From: Bacillota bacterium
GTDB lineage: Bacteria; Bacillota; Clostridia; Lachnospirales; Lachnospiraceae
Length of the DNA: 64,000 bases
Assembly: GCA_023458035.1 (NCBI GenBank)
Contig: JAEXAX010000032.1
Span: forward strand, 6,281 to 70,280
Reading direction: 5' to 3'
Under the pieces are notes generated by a model. That model was not told where the DNA came from, did no database searches, and worked only from the letters and a program-made list of their open reading frames with translations. Of this stretch, positions 36,348 through 45,834 are shown piece by piece (position 1 is the first letter of the stretch; every line of letters begins with the position of its first letter). Position numbers and translations under genes: made by a program.

Positions 36348-37406
36348 ATGAAAATGAAAAATAAAATCATAGAAGTTCGGCATGTATCGAAAATATTTGT
36401 CGCAAAACAAAAATATCCCGGTTTACGCGGGGCGATCAAGGGCTTGGTTTCCCGGAAAACGGTTGCTGCAACGGCTGTAGACGATATTTCGTTTGAAATT
36501 GCTAAGGGAGAGATCGTCGGCTATATCGGCAGCAACGGAGCCGGGAAATCTACCACCATCAAGATGATGACCGGGATTATTGCGCCGACGAAAGGAGAGT
36601 GTTTGATTGCCGGCATCGATCCGCGCCGTGAACGAATGAAGAACGCTGCTAATATCGGCGTCGTATTCGGACAGCGGACCCAGCTTTGGTGGGATTTGCC
36701 ATTATCCGAGTCGTTTTCCATTTTAAAGGAAATTTATCAGGTAGAGGATGAGCAGTTTGAACAACGGATGCGCTATTTGAAGGAGCTGCTGGGCTTAGAT
36801 GAGTTTTTCCGTCAGCCGGTGCGCACCCTGTCGCTCGGTCAGCGGATGCGGGCTGATTTCGCTGCAGCACTGCTACATCAGCCGAAGGTGTTGTTCCTGG
36901 ATGAACCGACCATCGGTCTGGATGTGGTGGTAAAAACTCAGATCCGGGCTGCCATCAAAGAATTGAATGAGAAATATCATACGACGGTCATTCTGACGAC
37001 CCACGATCTGGAGGATATCGAAGAGCTTTGTCAGCGCATCATCATCATTGACAAGGGAAAAAAGATTTATGACGGCAGACTGGCGCAGCTGAAGGAGCAG
37101 TACGGTAAATTCCGTCGTTTGACGGTTGAAGTGAAGCGGCTGGAAGAGATAGCGCACCTTACCGGAACCGGACTGGCGAAGCGTCTCGGAGTTCCGGAAA
37201 AGGCCTGTCTGACAGAGGTACTGCCGGCCGAAAAACAGCTTCGTCTGACATTTGATCGAAAGCTGGTACCGGTTCCGCAGGTGCTGGCTATTTTGGCGGC
37301 CGATGCAAAGGTGGTCGATATCAGCATTCAGGACGTCGAGCTTTCGGATATCATCCGTGAAATCTATGAGCATGGTTTGGGAGGAACAGATGAAGAGAAA
37401 GCTTAA
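36348..37406 (+). CDS. ABC-2 type transporter ATPase
   Basis: A 352-residue ATPase of a three-gene exporter. Walker A GSNGAGKSTT is at residues 61-70, preceded by a family-typical insert (KYPGLRGAIKGLVSRK). GQRTQLWWDLP, the signature SLGQRMRADFA, Walker B VLFLDEPTIGLD and TTHDLEDIEELC follow. A C-terminal extension (about 235-352) is present. This version of the ATPase pairs with permeases of the ABC2_membrane_6 type; known relatives export unidentified compounds. The next permease starts 17 bases before this stop. Confidence 0.93.
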   Translation: MKMKNKIIEVRHVSKIFVAKQKYPGLRGAIKGLVSRKTVAATAVDDISFEIAKGEIVGYIGSNGAGKSTTIKMMTGIIAPTKGECLIAGIDPRRERMKNAANIGVVFGQRTQLWWDLPLSESFSILKEIYQVEDEQFEQRMRYLKELLGLDEFFRQPVRTLSLGQRMRADFAAALLHQPKVLFLDEPTIGLDVVVKTQIRAAIKELNEKYHTTVILTTHDLEDIEELCQRIIIIDKGKKIYDGRLAQLKEQYGKFRRLTVEVKRLEEIAHLTGTGLAKRLGVPEKACLTEVLPAEKQLRLTFDRKLVPVPQVLAILAADAKVVDISIQDVELSDIIREIYEHGLGGTDEEKA

Positions 37407-38208
37407 AGTATATCTGCCGTTTTCAGTCAATGTATTCAAGACACAGCTGTCCTATCCGGCAGCCTTTTATGTGTTTATCCTGATCTCTTTGTTTGCCGTT
37501 TTTGTATCATATGCACTCTGGCGGGCCATTTATGCCGGCTCCGGAAGAGGTGTATTGGGCGGCTTTACTGAGACGGAAATGATTCGTTATATTTTTATGT
37601 CGTATGTGACAAATTCCATCGTGGCCGTTTCGATCATGGAAGACGTCGGTAGGGATGTGGTCCGCGGAGAGGTGGCCATATATCTGATTAAGCCGTTGGA
37701 TTATCGGCTCAGTCTGATCGCCAAAGCGTTCGGCATGATGGTTTATCGTTTTTTGCTGCCCGGAATTTGGATCTGGATCGGGATAGAAGTGTACCTGATG
37801 AATGTGAAGGCGGCGGCAGTGATCACGCCCTCTGCGATTATCCTGTTTCCGGTCAGCTGCCTGCTCAGCTTTTTGATCTATGTGCTGTTTGATTTCTGTT
37901 TTGGAATGATCGCCTTTTATACCACCCATATTTTTGGTATGTATATGGTGAAAAATGCAGTGGTCGGCCTGCTCAGCGGCAGTCTGCTGCCACTGACCTT
38001 TTTTCCGCCGGTATTGCAGCAGATCCTTGGTTTGCTGCCGTTTTCCTCGATGGTGTATACACCTTTGATGCTGTATCTCGGGAAATTGAGCGGAGCAGAA
38101 CTGCAGTCAGCCTTACTCAGACAGGTAATCTGGCTGGTGGTGCTGTATGGCCTTGGCAGTCTGATCTGGCGGAGGGTGACCGGACGCCTGGTGATACTGG
38201 GAGGATGA
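37390..38208 (+). CDS. ABC-2 type transporter permease (first)
   Basis: A 272-residue membrane protein with about six membrane segments. The ATG at 37390 lies within the ATPase gene and is followed by MKRKLKVYLPFSVNVFKTQL, the usual start for this family; a ribosome site GGGAGGA precedes it. The longer in-frame alternative would overlap the ATPase by over 150 bases and is rejected. It probably forms a heterodimeric channel with the next gene. Substrate unknown. Confidence 0.87.
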   Translation: MKRKLKVYLPFSVNVFKTQLSYPAAFYVFILISLFAVFVSYALWRAIYAGSGRGVLGGFTETEMIRYIFMSYVTNSIVAVSIMEDVGRDVVRGEVAIYLIKPLDYRLSLIAKAFGMMVYRFLLPGIWIWIGIEVYLMNVKAAAVITPSAIILFPVSCLLSFLIYVLFDFCFGMIAFYTTHIFGMYMVKNAVVGLLSGSLLPLTFFPPVLQQILGLLPFSSMVYTPLMLYLGKLSGAELQSALLRQVIWLVVLYGLGSLIWRRVTGRLVILGG

Positions 38209-38212
38209 TATT

Positions 38213-39046
38213 ATGAAGAAACGAATGAGAAGCATAAGACGTTACGGTCGATTATACCGTATTTCAATTGCCGCTTTTTTTCAGAAGCTGATGCAGTCAA
38301 GGGTGGATTTTTTGCTGGGCTTAATCGGTTTTTTCCTGACTCAGCTGATGGGGATCCTGTTTATTTATCTGGTTTTCCGGCAGATCCCCGATCTGTATGG
38401 CTGGTCTATGGAAGATTTGATCTTTATCTATGGCTTTGCGCAGTTGCCGCGAGGCCTGGATCATTTGTTGACCGATAACCTTTGGCTGCTGGCCTGGCGT
38501 TGGGTGCGGACAGGAGATTTTGATCGTTACTTACTGAGACCGGTCAATATCTTGTTTCAGATCATCAGCGAAACGATCCAACCGGACGCCATCGGCGAGC
38601 TGCTGCTCGGGATCGTCATCACTGTCCGAGCGGTCCGTCTGGGAGTTTTGAATCTCGGAGGAATCAAGGTGTTTTGGTTGTTTGCTTCGGTGCTGGCCGG
38701 CAGCCTGATCTATACCGGCATCAAGCTGTTGTTTTCGGCTCTGGCCTTTTGGTTAAAAACCAGCGGTCCGATATTACAGCTAGCCTATGAGGTGGCGGAT
38801 TTTGCCAAATATCCGACACAGATCTACAGTCGATTGGTACGGGTGATCATCACCTGGGTGTTGCCGTTTGCGTTTGTGGCATTCCTGCCCGCCGCCTTTT
38901 TACTGGAGCGACAGGTGCCCATACTGGGGCATGATGTCGGAGCGGGAATAATCGGCCTGGAATGGCTGCTGGCACTGGGCATCTGCCTGACAGGGTATGC
39001 AGTCTTCCAACGCGGGATCGGACGCTATGAAAGCGCCGGAAATTAG
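38213..39046 (+). CDS. ABC-2 type transporter permease (second)
   Basis: A 277-residue permease with a basic N-terminus (KKRMRSIRRYGRLYR) followed by about six membrane segments. The stretches YGFAQLPRGLDHLLTDNLWLLAWR and DFDRYLLRPVNILFQ resemble the ABC2_membrane_6 family. It starts 4 bases after the first permease. Together the three genes make a complete exporter with no accessory gene to hint at cargo. Confidence 0.87.
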   Translation: MKKRMRSIRRYGRLYRISIAAFFQKLMQSRVDFLLGLIGFFLTQLMGILFIYLVFRQIPDLYGWSMEDLIFIYGFAQLPRGLDHLLTDNLWLLAWRWVRTGDFDRYLLRPVNILFQIISETIQPDAIGELLLGIVITVRAVRLGVLNLGGIKVFWLFASVLAGSLIYTGIKLLFSALAFWLKTSGPILQLAYEVADFAKYPTQIYSRLVRVIITWVLPFAFVAFLPAAFLLERQVPILGHDVGAGIIGLEWLLALGICLTGYAVFQRGIGRYESAGN

Positions 39047-39107
39047 AGCGTAAAACCCGGGAATTTAAAAACCATAACAGCTTTTCGCAAACGTTCATGA
39101 AAAATGA

Positions 39108-39136
39108 TTGACGGATGCGGGGAAATATATCAAAAT
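39108..39136 (+). promoter_or_regulatory. Likely transketolase promoter
   Basis: TTGACG (39108-39113), 17-bp spacer, CAAAAT (39131-39136). The -10 is weak, so this is tentative. Confidence 0.45.
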
Positions 39137-39196
39137 GGAAATAGTGAGACGAAACAATCATTTGCGCAAACAACTAAAATAAAACGGGAGGATATT

Positions 39197-41179
39197 ATGA
39201 ATATGACGAACAGAGCAGTTAATGCACTGCGTATTTTATCGGCTGATCAGGTACAGAAAGCAAATTCTGGACATCCTGGTCTGCCGCTCGGTGCCGCACC
39301 GGTGGTGTATACCTTATTCAATAGAATCATGAAAGATAATCCGGCTGACACGACTTGGAGAAACCGTGACCGCTTTATCTTATCGGCCGGTCATGGATCA
39401 ACACTGCTGTATTCCATGCTGCATTTGGGAGGCTATGGTCTGGAGCTGGATGAGCTGAAAAATTTCAGACAGCTGGGGTCTAAGACCCCGGGACATCCGG
39501 AGTGGGGCTTGACTGCCGGAGTGGAGGCGACCACCGGACCGCTGGGCGCCGGTATGGCCATGGCTGTCGGTATGGCTATGGGCGAAAAACATCTGGCGGC
39601 TCGCTTTAATAAGCCGGAATTTAAATTGGTTGATCATTTCACCTATGTACTGGGTGGTGACGGCTGCATGATGGAAGGTATTTCATCAGAGGCATTTTCG
39701 TTGGCCGGCACTCTGGGGCTGTCAAAGCTGATCGTTTTATATGATTCGAACCGCATCAGCATCGAAGGCAGCACAGATATAGCCTTTACCGAAAATGTGC
39801 AGAAAAGGATGGAGGCTTTCGGTTTTCAGTTATTAGAAGTAAAAGACGGCAATGATGTTGATCAGATCGAAGCTGCCATCAGGGAGGCACAGGCAGATAC
39901 GACCAGACCGTCCTTTATCACCGTGCATACTGAGATCGGCTACGGCTGTCCGGCTAAGCAGGGCAAGGCTTCTGCTCACGGCGAACCGCTGGGGGTGGAA
40001 AATGTAGCAGCTCTGCGTCAGACATTAGGCTGGGAAGAGCAGGAAAGCTTTGTGGTTCCGGCTGATATCTATGTTCATTATGAGGAAGCTGCCAGGGCCA
40101 AGCAGGCCGCTCAGACAGAGTGGGAAAAGCTTGCGGCTGCTTATGCGAAGGCTTATCCGCAGGATAATGCCGTCCTGGAAGCATTTTATGCCGGTGCAGA
40201 CGCCGAGAAATTACTGGCTGATGAAACCTTCTGGGCGCCGACCGGAAAGGCAGAAGCCAGCCGAAATGTATCCGGTGACCTGCTGAACCTGCTAAAGGAC
40301 AGCATGCCGGGACTGTTCGGCGGTTCGGCTGACCTGGCGCCGTCCAACAAGACCTACTTAAACGGCGCCGGAGATTTCAGCGCCGCTACCCCGGAAGGCA
40401 GAAATATTCACTTCGGTGTGCGGGAGATCGCCATGGCCGGTATGGCGAACGGTCTGGCGCTGTACGGAGGGTATCGCGCCTACTGTGCCACCTTCTTTGT
40501 ATTCAGCGATTATATCAAACCGATGGCCAGACTGGCATCCATCATGGGACTGCCCGTGATCTACGTATTGACTCATGACAGCATAGGTGTCGGTGAGGAC
40601 GGCGAGACCCATCAGCCGATCGAGCAGACTGCGCAGTTCAGAGCCATGCCGAATTGCCATGTGTTCCGGCCGGCCGATCGGGTAGAAACAGCCGCCGCCT
40701 GGTATGCGGCAGTGACCTCGAAGAGAACACCGACTGCCCTGCTGTTAAGCCGTCAAAATCTGCCGGCGTTGGAAGGAAGTTCTAAGGAAGCCTTGAAGGG
40801 CGGGTATATTCTGGAAGACAGCAGCAAGGAAGTGCCGGATGCCATCCTGATGGCCAGCGGCTCCGAAGTGGCTCTGGCGGTGGAAGCGAAGAAAACACTG
40901 GCAGCAGAGGGGATCGATGTGCGAGTGGTCAGCATGCCTTGTATGGATATTTTTGAAGAACAGGCTGACGAGTATAAGGAAGCGGTTCTGCCGAAGGCAG
41001 TCAGAAATCGTGTGGCAGTGGAAGCGTTGACATCCATCTCCTGGGGACGTTATGTCGGTCTGGACGGCCGTTATGTGACACTGGACCGTTTCGGAGCATC
41101 GGCGCCGGCCGACCAGTTGTTCAAAAAGTTTGGCATTACTGCCGCTGCGGTGGCGGCAGCCGTTAAGGAAATGCTGTAA
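39197..41179 (+). CDS. tkt: Transketolase
   Basis: A 660-residue thiamine diphosphate enzyme of the pentose phosphate pathway that moves two-carbon units between sugar phosphates. Landmarks: NSGHPGLPLGAAP near the start, the ThDP-binding GGDGCMMEGISSEAFSLAG, the central pyrimidine domain with FGVREIAMAGMANG, and THDSIGVGEDGETHQPIE. Both halves are in one chain, unlike the split versions of some anaerobes. ATG at 39197 follows CGGGAGGATATT; a longer in-frame start has no ribosome site. A fructose-6-phosphate aldolase-like gene at 48056 may work in the same pathway. Confidence 0.96.
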   Translation: MNMTNRAVNALRILSADQVQKANSGHPGLPLGAAPVVYTLFNRIMKDNPADTTWRNRDRFILSAGHGSTLLYSMLHLGGYGLELDELKNFRQLGSKTPGHPEWGLTAGVEATTGPLGAGMAMAVGMAMGEKHLAARFNKPEFKLVDHFTYVLGGDGCMMEGISSEAFSLAGTLGLSKLIVLYDSNRISIEGSTDIAFTENVQKRMEAFGFQLLEVKDGNDVDQIEAAIREAQADTTRPSFITVHTEIGYGCPAKQGKASAHGEPLGVENVAALRQTLGWEEQESFVVPADIYVHYEEAARAKQAAQTEWEKLAAAYAKAYPQDNAVLEAFYAGADAEKLLADETFWAPTGKAEASRNVSGDLLNLLKDSMPGLFGGSADLAPSNKTYLNGAGDFSAATPEGRNIHFGVREIAMAGMANGLALYGGYRAYCATFFVFSDYIKPMARLASIMGLPVIYVLTHDSIGVGEDGETHQPIEQTAQFRAMPNCHVFRPADRVETAAAWYAAVTSKRTPTALLLSRQNLPALEGSSKEALKGGYILEDSSKEVPDAILMASGSEVALAVEAKKTLAAEGIDVRVVSMPCMDIFEEQADEYKEAVLPKAVRNRVAVEALTSISWGRYVGLDGRYVTLDRFGASAPADQLFKKFGITAAAVAAAVKEML

Positions 41180-41231
41180 GCTTCTGTACGTCGGAGTACA
41201 GCCGAATAACCGGCAATACATGTAATACAAA

Positions 41232-41269
41232 CAGAAAAACGATTAAGCGCGGGCTTAGTCGTTTTTCTG
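41232..41269 (+). terminator. Intrinsic terminator after tkt
   Basis: CAGAAAAACGATTAAGC pairs with GCTTAGTCGTTTTTCTG (17 bp, one G-U) around a 4-base loop, with the T5 tract inside the 3' arm. It could work in both directions. Confidence 0.8.
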
Positions 41270-41288
41270 CGTACACAAGGAGAAGAAC

Positions 41289-42848
41289 ATGAGTATCTTA
41301 GAAGTAGAACACCTGACGCATGGTTTTGGTGATCGGGCGATTTTTGACGATGTATCATTTCGTCTGTTAAAAGGGGAGCACATCGGTCTGGTCGGAGCCA
41401 ACGGCGAGGGAAAATCAACCTTTATGGATATCATCACCGGTAAACTGCAGCCGGATGAAGGGAAAGTGACCTGGTCAAAACATGTTCACGCCGGGTATCT
41501 CGATCAGCACAGTGTGCTGACTGCCGGTCTGACGGTGCGTGATGTTTTAAAGCAGGCCTTTGATCCGATTTATGCACTGGAACAGGAGATGAATGATATC
41601 TACGCCGAACTGGGAAATGTCACGGATGAACGGGAGATGAACCGCATGCTGGAGGAGGCCGGTTTACTCCAGGATATGCTGGCGGCCCATGACTTTTATA
41701 CTATTGACGCTAAAGTTGAGGAAGTGGCCAGGGCTCTCGGTGTTATCGACTTCGGGTTAGACGCCGATGTCACAGAGCTGTCCGGCGGCCAGAGAACCAA
41801 GGTGCTGCTGGCTAAGCTGCTGCTTGAGAAACCGGACATCCTGTTGCTTGATGAGCCGACCAACTACCTGGATGAGGCTCATATCAACTGGCTGACGACA
41901 TATCTGCAGGAATACGAGAATGCCTTTATTCTGATCTCACATGACATTCCGTTTTTGAATAAGGTCATTAATCTGGTTTATCATATGCACCGGCAGAAGC
42001 TGGAGCGGTATGTTGGTGATTATGATAAGTTCAGGGAGGTCTTCGCAGCGAAGAAAGCTCAGATGGAGGCGGCCTATGACAGACAGCAAAAGGAGATCGC
42101 TCAGCTGAAGGATTTTGTGACCCGTAATAAGGCCAGAGTAGCCACCAGAAACATGGCAATGTCCCGTCAAAAGAAGCTGGATAAAATGGAGCTGATAGAA
42201 AAAATTCATGAAAAACCGAAGCCGCAGTTTAACTTCCTAACCACCGGCGCACCGGCTCGTTATATCTTTCAGACCGAGGATCTGGTAATCGGTTATGACA
42301 GGCCGCTGTCGGCGCCGATCAATATGAAAATGGAGCGCGGACAGAAGATCGTCCTGACCGGGGCAAACGGTATCGGAAAAACGACTTTAATTAAAAGTCT
42401 TCTGGGGCTGATTAAACCGCTTTCCGGTCGCGCTGCCATGGGAGACTATATCAGTCTGGGGTATCTGGAGCAGGAGAATACAAAGGATAATCGGAACTCA
42501 TGCATTGAGGAGATCTGGGAGACCTTTCCGTCCAGAAATCAGGCAGAGATCCGGGCCATGCTGGCCAAGTGCGGCCTGACCAATCAGCATATCGAAAGTC
42601 TGATACGGGTTTTATCCGGAGGCGAGCAGGTCAAAGTGCGTTTGTGCAAGATCCTGAATACCGAAACCAATGTGCTGGTGCTCGACGAGCCGACCAATCA
42701 TTTAGATCAGGACGCCAAGGAAGAGCTGAGGCGGGCGCTGATTGCTTATCCCGGCAGTATTCTGATGGTTTGCCATGAACCGGACTTTTATCAGGGGCTT
42801 GCAACTGATATCATTGACTGTCAAAATTGGATGGTGCAAAATGCATAA
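41289..42848 (+). CDS. ABC-F family ATPase
   Basis: A 519-residue soluble protein with two ATPase domains and no membrane segments. The first has Walker A GANGEGKST (about residues 38-46) and LSGGQRTKVLLAKLLLEKPDILLLDEPTNYLD. The second has GANGIGKTT and LSGGEQVKVRLCKILN with DEPTNHLD. Between them lies the basic linker (about 240-320, rich in KKAQ/RQQKE and KARVATRNMAMSRQKK). ABC-F proteins act on the ribosome, rescuing stalled translation or giving antibiotic protection. The short linker fits the YkpA/YbiT type rather than a dedicated resistance factor. It lies between terminators or promoters, likely a single-gene unit. Confidence 0.9.
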   Translation: MSILEVEHLTHGFGDRAIFDDVSFRLLKGEHIGLVGANGEGKSTFMDIITGKLQPDEGKVTWSKHVHAGYLDQHSVLTAGLTVRDVLKQAFDPIYALEQEMNDIYAELGNVTDEREMNRMLEEAGLLQDMLAAHDFYTIDAKVEEVARALGVIDFGLDADVTELSGGQRTKVLLAKLLLEKPDILLLDEPTNYLDEAHINWLTTYLQEYENAFILISHDIPFLNKVINLVYHMHRQKLERYVGDYDKFREVFAAKKAQMEAAYDRQQKEIAQLKDFVTRNKARVATRNMAMSRQKKLDKMELIEKIHEKPKPQFNFLTTGAPARYIFQTEDLVIGYDRPLSAPINMKMERGQKIVLTGANGIGKTTLIKSLLGLIKPLSGRAAMGDYISLGYLEQENTKDNRNSCIEEIWETFPSRNQAEIRAMLAKCGLTNQHIESLIRVLSGGEQVKVRLCKILNTETNVLVLDEPTNHLDQDAKEELRRALIAYPGSILMVCHEPDFYQGLATDIIDCQNWMVQNA

Positions 42849-42862
42849 GGTCATGCTATAAT
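42833..42862 (+). promoter_or_regulatory. pyrH-frr promoter
   Basis: Extended -10 TGcTATAAT (42854-42862) with only a weak -35 (GGTGCA). The predicted leader is about 30 bases. It begins inside the end of the ABC-F gene. Confidence 0.6.
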
Positions 42863-42898
42863 AGCGACAGTAAGTAAACCGAAAGGAAAAACAAGCAT

Positions 42899-43597
42899 AT
42901 GCGACGAGTGTTATTGAAATTAAGCGGTGAAGCATTGGCCGGAGAAAAAAAGACCGGCTTTGATGAGCAGACCGTTTTACGAGTGGCCCGTCAGGTCAAA
43001 CAGGCGGCAGATGACGGTGTGCAGCTGGGCGTAGTGATCGGTGGTGGAAATTTTTGGCGGGGTCGGACCAGTGAAAACATGGAACGCTCCAAAGCGGATC
43101 AAATCGGTATGCTGGCCACGGTGATGAACTGTATCTATGTATCGGAGATGTTTCGTAGCGTAGGTTTGAAAACAGCTGTGTATACACCCTTTGTCTGCGG
43201 CAATGTGGCTAAGCTGTTTGTATTGGATGAGGTGGTGAAGGATTTAAATGATGGGGTGATCACCTTTTTTGCCGGCGGTACCGGTCATCCATATTTTTCA
43301 ACCGATACCTCGACAGCCCTGCGGGCGATCGAGATCAGAGCGGATGAAATTCTGCTGGCCAAGTCGATAGACGGTGTATATGACAGTGATCCGGCCAAGA
43401 ATCCGGAGGCTAAAAAATTTGATAGCATCTCCATTCAGGAAGTGGCCGATCGCCGATTACAGGTGGTGGATGGAACGGCGACCATTATGTGCATGGAAAA
43501 TCGCATGCCGATGACGGTCTTTGCATTAGAAGAAGAAAACAGTATCGTATTAGCTCTGAAGGGTGAAGCGAACGGCACGAAGGTGACGATAGAGTAG
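42899..43597 (+). CDS. pyrH: UMP kinase
   Basis: A 232-residue amino-acid-kinase-fold enzyme that phosphorylates UMP to UDP. Landmarks are RRVLLKLSGEALAGE at the N-terminus, VIGGGNFWRG, FAGGTGHPYFSTDTSTALRA and the KSIDGVYDSDPAKNPEA stretch. Ribosome site AAAGGA. In many Bacillota rpsB and tsf precede pyrH; here they are replaced by an ABC-F gene and transketolase, with a new promoter at 42833. It is followed 9 bases later by frr. Confidence 0.97.
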   Translation: MRRVLLKLSGEALAGEKKTGFDEQTVLRVARQVKQAADDGVQLGVVIGGGNFWRGRTSENMERSKADQIGMLATVMNCIYVSEMFRSVGLKTAVYTPFVCGNVAKLFVLDEVVKDLNDGVITFFAGGTGHPYFSTDTSTALRAIEIRADEILLAKSIDGVYDSDPAKNPEAKKFDSISIQEVADRRLQVVDGTATIMCMENRMPMTVFALEEENSIVLALKGEANGTKVTIE

Positions 43598-43606
43598 GAG
43601 GAAGAG

Positions 43607-44161
43607 ATGAGCGAATATACCAAACCATTTGAGGAAAAGATGGAAAAATCTTATCAGAATCTGTTGGAGGAGCTGGCAGATGTTCGAGCCGGCAGAGCCA
43701 ATCCGCATATCGTAAATAAATTAAAGGTCAGCTATTACGGCTCCATGTCGCCGATCAGCCAGGTGGCCAATGTCACTGTTCCGGAGGCACGCATTATTCA
43801 AATCCAGCCCTGGGACAGCAGTCTGATCAAGGAGATCGAGAAAGCCATTCTGACATCGGATATCGGCATCAACCCGTCCAATGACGGAAAATTGATTCGT
43901 TTGATATTCCCGGAATTGACCGAAGAAAGACGTAAGCTGTTGGTAAAGGATATCAAGAAGAAGGGTGAGGATGCAAAGATTGCCATCCGTAACATTCGTC
44001 GCGATGCCAATGATCATATTAAAAAAATGGGCAAGCAGGAAGACTTATCCGAGGACAGTGTTCTGGATCTGGAGGACAGCATCCAGAAGAGTACGGATGC
44101 TTACATCAAGAAGATTGATAAAGCCGTTGAAGAGAAATCCAAAGACGTCATGACCGTATAA
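43607..44161 (+). CDS. frr: Ribosome recycling factor
   Basis: A 184-residue factor that, with EF-G, splits ribosomes after termination. Landmarks: the LADVRAGRANPHIVNKLKVSYYG motif near residues 24-46, TVPEARIIQIQPWD, and the three-helix-bundle end with RRDANDHIKKMGK and DSIQKSTDAYIKKID. Strong TAGGAGGAAGAG ribosome site. A terminator follows at 44167, so pyrH-frr form a two-gene unit. Confidence 0.97.
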   Translation: MSEYTKPFEEKMEKSYQNLLEELADVRAGRANPHIVNKLKVSYYGSMSPISQVANVTVPEARIIQIQPWDSSLIKEIEKAILTSDIGINPSNDGKLIRLIFPELTEERRKLLVKDIKKKGEDAKIAIRNIRRDANDHIKKMGKQEDLSEDSVLDLEDSIQKSTDAYIKKIDKAVEEKSKDVMTV

Positions 44162-44166
44162 TACGC

Positions 44167-44199
44167 TCTGCCTCATCGGTTCGATGGGGCAGACTTTTT
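44167..44199 (+). terminator. Intrinsic terminator after frr
   Basis: TCTGCCTCATCG pairs with CGATGGGGCAGA (one G-U) around a 3-base loop, followed by CTTTTT. Confidence 0.88.
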
Positions 44200-44277
44200 A
44201 TCGTTATGAAAAAATGGCAGCCGGCCGGCAAAGAAGAACAAAGATTGCTGCCGCCACAGCCTTAGATGAGGGAGAGT

Positions 44278-44988
44278 ATGGAGCAGACACCGAGACATAT
44301 TGCGATTATTTTGGATGGTAACGGCCGCTGGGCCAAGGCCAAGGGAATGCCGCGAAAGTACGGGCATTACCAGGGAAGTAAAAATTTGGAAAAAATGTGT
44401 GAATGGGTCTATGAACGCGGTGTACGTTATCTGACAGTTTATGCTTTTTCGACTGAGAACTGGAAACGGCCGCAGGCCGAAGTGGACACCCTGATGGAGC
44501 TGTTCCGGGATTATATGAAGACGGCCGCCAAGCGAGCCAATAAAAATAATATGCGTGTCATTTTTCTTGGAGATAAGCAGGGTCTGCCCGAAGATCTGCG
44601 CGAAAAAGCGCTCGAAGTTGAGGCGGATACGGCTGACAATGACGGTCTGACCTTTTGTGTTGCCATCAATTACGGTAGTCGGGACGAGATCCTTCGAGCT
44701 GCAAAGACCATTGCCGCACATGTGGCAAGCGGCGAACTGACAGTTGATGAAATCAATGAAACACTGTTTTCCGCCTGCCTGGACACGAAAGGCATTCCGG
44801 ATCCGGATCTGCTGATTCGTACCAGCGGTGAGGAGCGTTTATCAAATTATCTGCTTTGGCAGCTGGCCTATACAGAATTTTATTTTACCAGTGTACACTG
44901 GCCGGATTTTAAAGAAAAACAGTTGGATGAGGCAATTGCTTCGTATCAAAACCGGAAACGGAAATTCGGAAAGGTGGAGGAAGTGTAA
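44278..44988 (+). CDS. uppS: Undecaprenyl diphosphate synthase
   Basis: A 236-residue cis-prenyltransferase that elongates farnesyl diphosphate to the C55 lipid carrier for the cell wall. ILDGNGRWAKAKGMPRKYGH (catalytic Asp13) is at the N-terminus; YAFSTENWKRP and the C-terminal RTSGEERLSNYLLWQLAYTEFYF are also diagnostic. The ATG at 44278 is chosen over 44266 because the GAGGGAG site then lies in front of it. It starts the uppS-cdsA-dxr-rseP run. The substrate comes from IspA (52767) and the MEP enzymes Dxr and Dxs, also in this window. Confidence 0.95.
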   Translation: MEQTPRHIAIILDGNGRWAKAKGMPRKYGHYQGSKNLEKMCEWVYERGVRYLTVYAFSTENWKRPQAEVDTLMELFRDYMKTAAKRANKNNMRVIFLGDKQGLPEDLREKALEVEADTADNDGLTFCVAINYGSRDEILRAAKTIAAHVASGELTVDEINETLFSACLDTKGIPDPDLLIRTSGEERLSNYLLWQLAYTEFYFTSVHWPDFKEKQLDEAIASYQNRKRKFGKVEEV

Positions 44989-44990
44989 GC

Positions 44991-45821
44991 ATGTTTTTAA
45001 CAAGAGTAAAAAGCTCGGCTGTACTGGTGCTGGTGGTTGTTCCAACCCTGCTGTTGGGACATGAATGGCTGTATGTGCTGTTGTTTTGCGCAGCAGCCAT
45101 CGGCTTATTGGAATTTTATAAAACGACAGGTGTCCAAACAGATGAGCATCTGATCATGGGGGCCATGGGGTATATGTCCGCGGCCACCTATTATCTGTTG
45201 CTGTATACCGGTATGAAGCAATATGGTCTGATGCTGATTCTGCTGTATCTGGTCGGTGTTTTGGCAGTCTTTGTCCTCATGTTTCCAAAGTATAGTGCTC
45301 AGCAGGTGTTTGCGGCGGTGATTGGCGTCGTTTATGTACCGGTTATGATGGGCTGCATTATTCAGCTGCGTGAGCTGCCTTACGGTATCTACCTGGTCTG
45401 GTTAATCTTTATCAGCTCCTGGATCACTGATTCCTGCGCTTATCTGGCCGGTCGGGCCTTTGGCCGCCATAAACTGGCGCCGATTCTCAGCCCGAAAAAG
45501 ACCATTGAAGGAGCCGTCGGCGGTCTGTTGGGAGCCGGTCTGGTTGCTCTGATTTATGGTCTGGTACTGCAGTTCGGGGTACACATTACCCTGCCGGGCC
45601 GGTATCGGATTCCGATCGTGCTGGTGGTTTTGGTGGTCAGCGTGGTCGGCGGTGTCATCTCCATGCTGGGTGATCTGGCTGCTTCAGGCATTAAGCGTAA
45701 CTATGATTGCAAGGATTACGGAAACCTGATTCCCGGTCACGGCGGTATTTTGGACCGTTTTGACAGCGTGATCTTTACCGCTCCGGTGATCTATTATTTA
45801 TGCAGCTTTATCATGAAATAA
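44991..45821 (+). CDS. cdsA: Phosphatidate cytidylyltransferase
   Basis: A 276-residue membrane enzyme making CDP-diacylglycerol from phosphatidate and CTP, the entry to phospholipid synthesis. It has about seven to eight membrane segments and the C-terminal signature SMLGDLAASGIKRNYDCKDYGNLIPGHGGILDRFDS. PKKTIEGAVGG lies before it. It starts 2 bases after uppS with GGTGGAGGA as ribosome site. Gene order uppS-cdsA-dxr-rseP is the common bacterial order. Confidence 0.95.
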   Translation: MFLTRVKSSAVLVLVVVPTLLLGHEWLYVLLFCAAAIGLLEFYKTTGVQTDEHLIMGAMGYMSAATYYLLLYTGMKQYGLMLILLYLVGVLAVFVLMFPKYSAQQVFAAVIGVVYVPVMMGCIIQLRELPYGIYLVWLIFISSWITDSCAYLAGRAFGRHKLAPILSPKKTIEGAVGGLLGAGLVALIYGLVLQFGVHITLPGRYRIPIVLVVLVVSVVGGVISMLGDLAASGIKRNYDCKDYGNLIPGHGGILDRFDSVIFTAPVIYYLCSFIMK

Positions 45822-45834
45822 ACGGGTGATGAAA

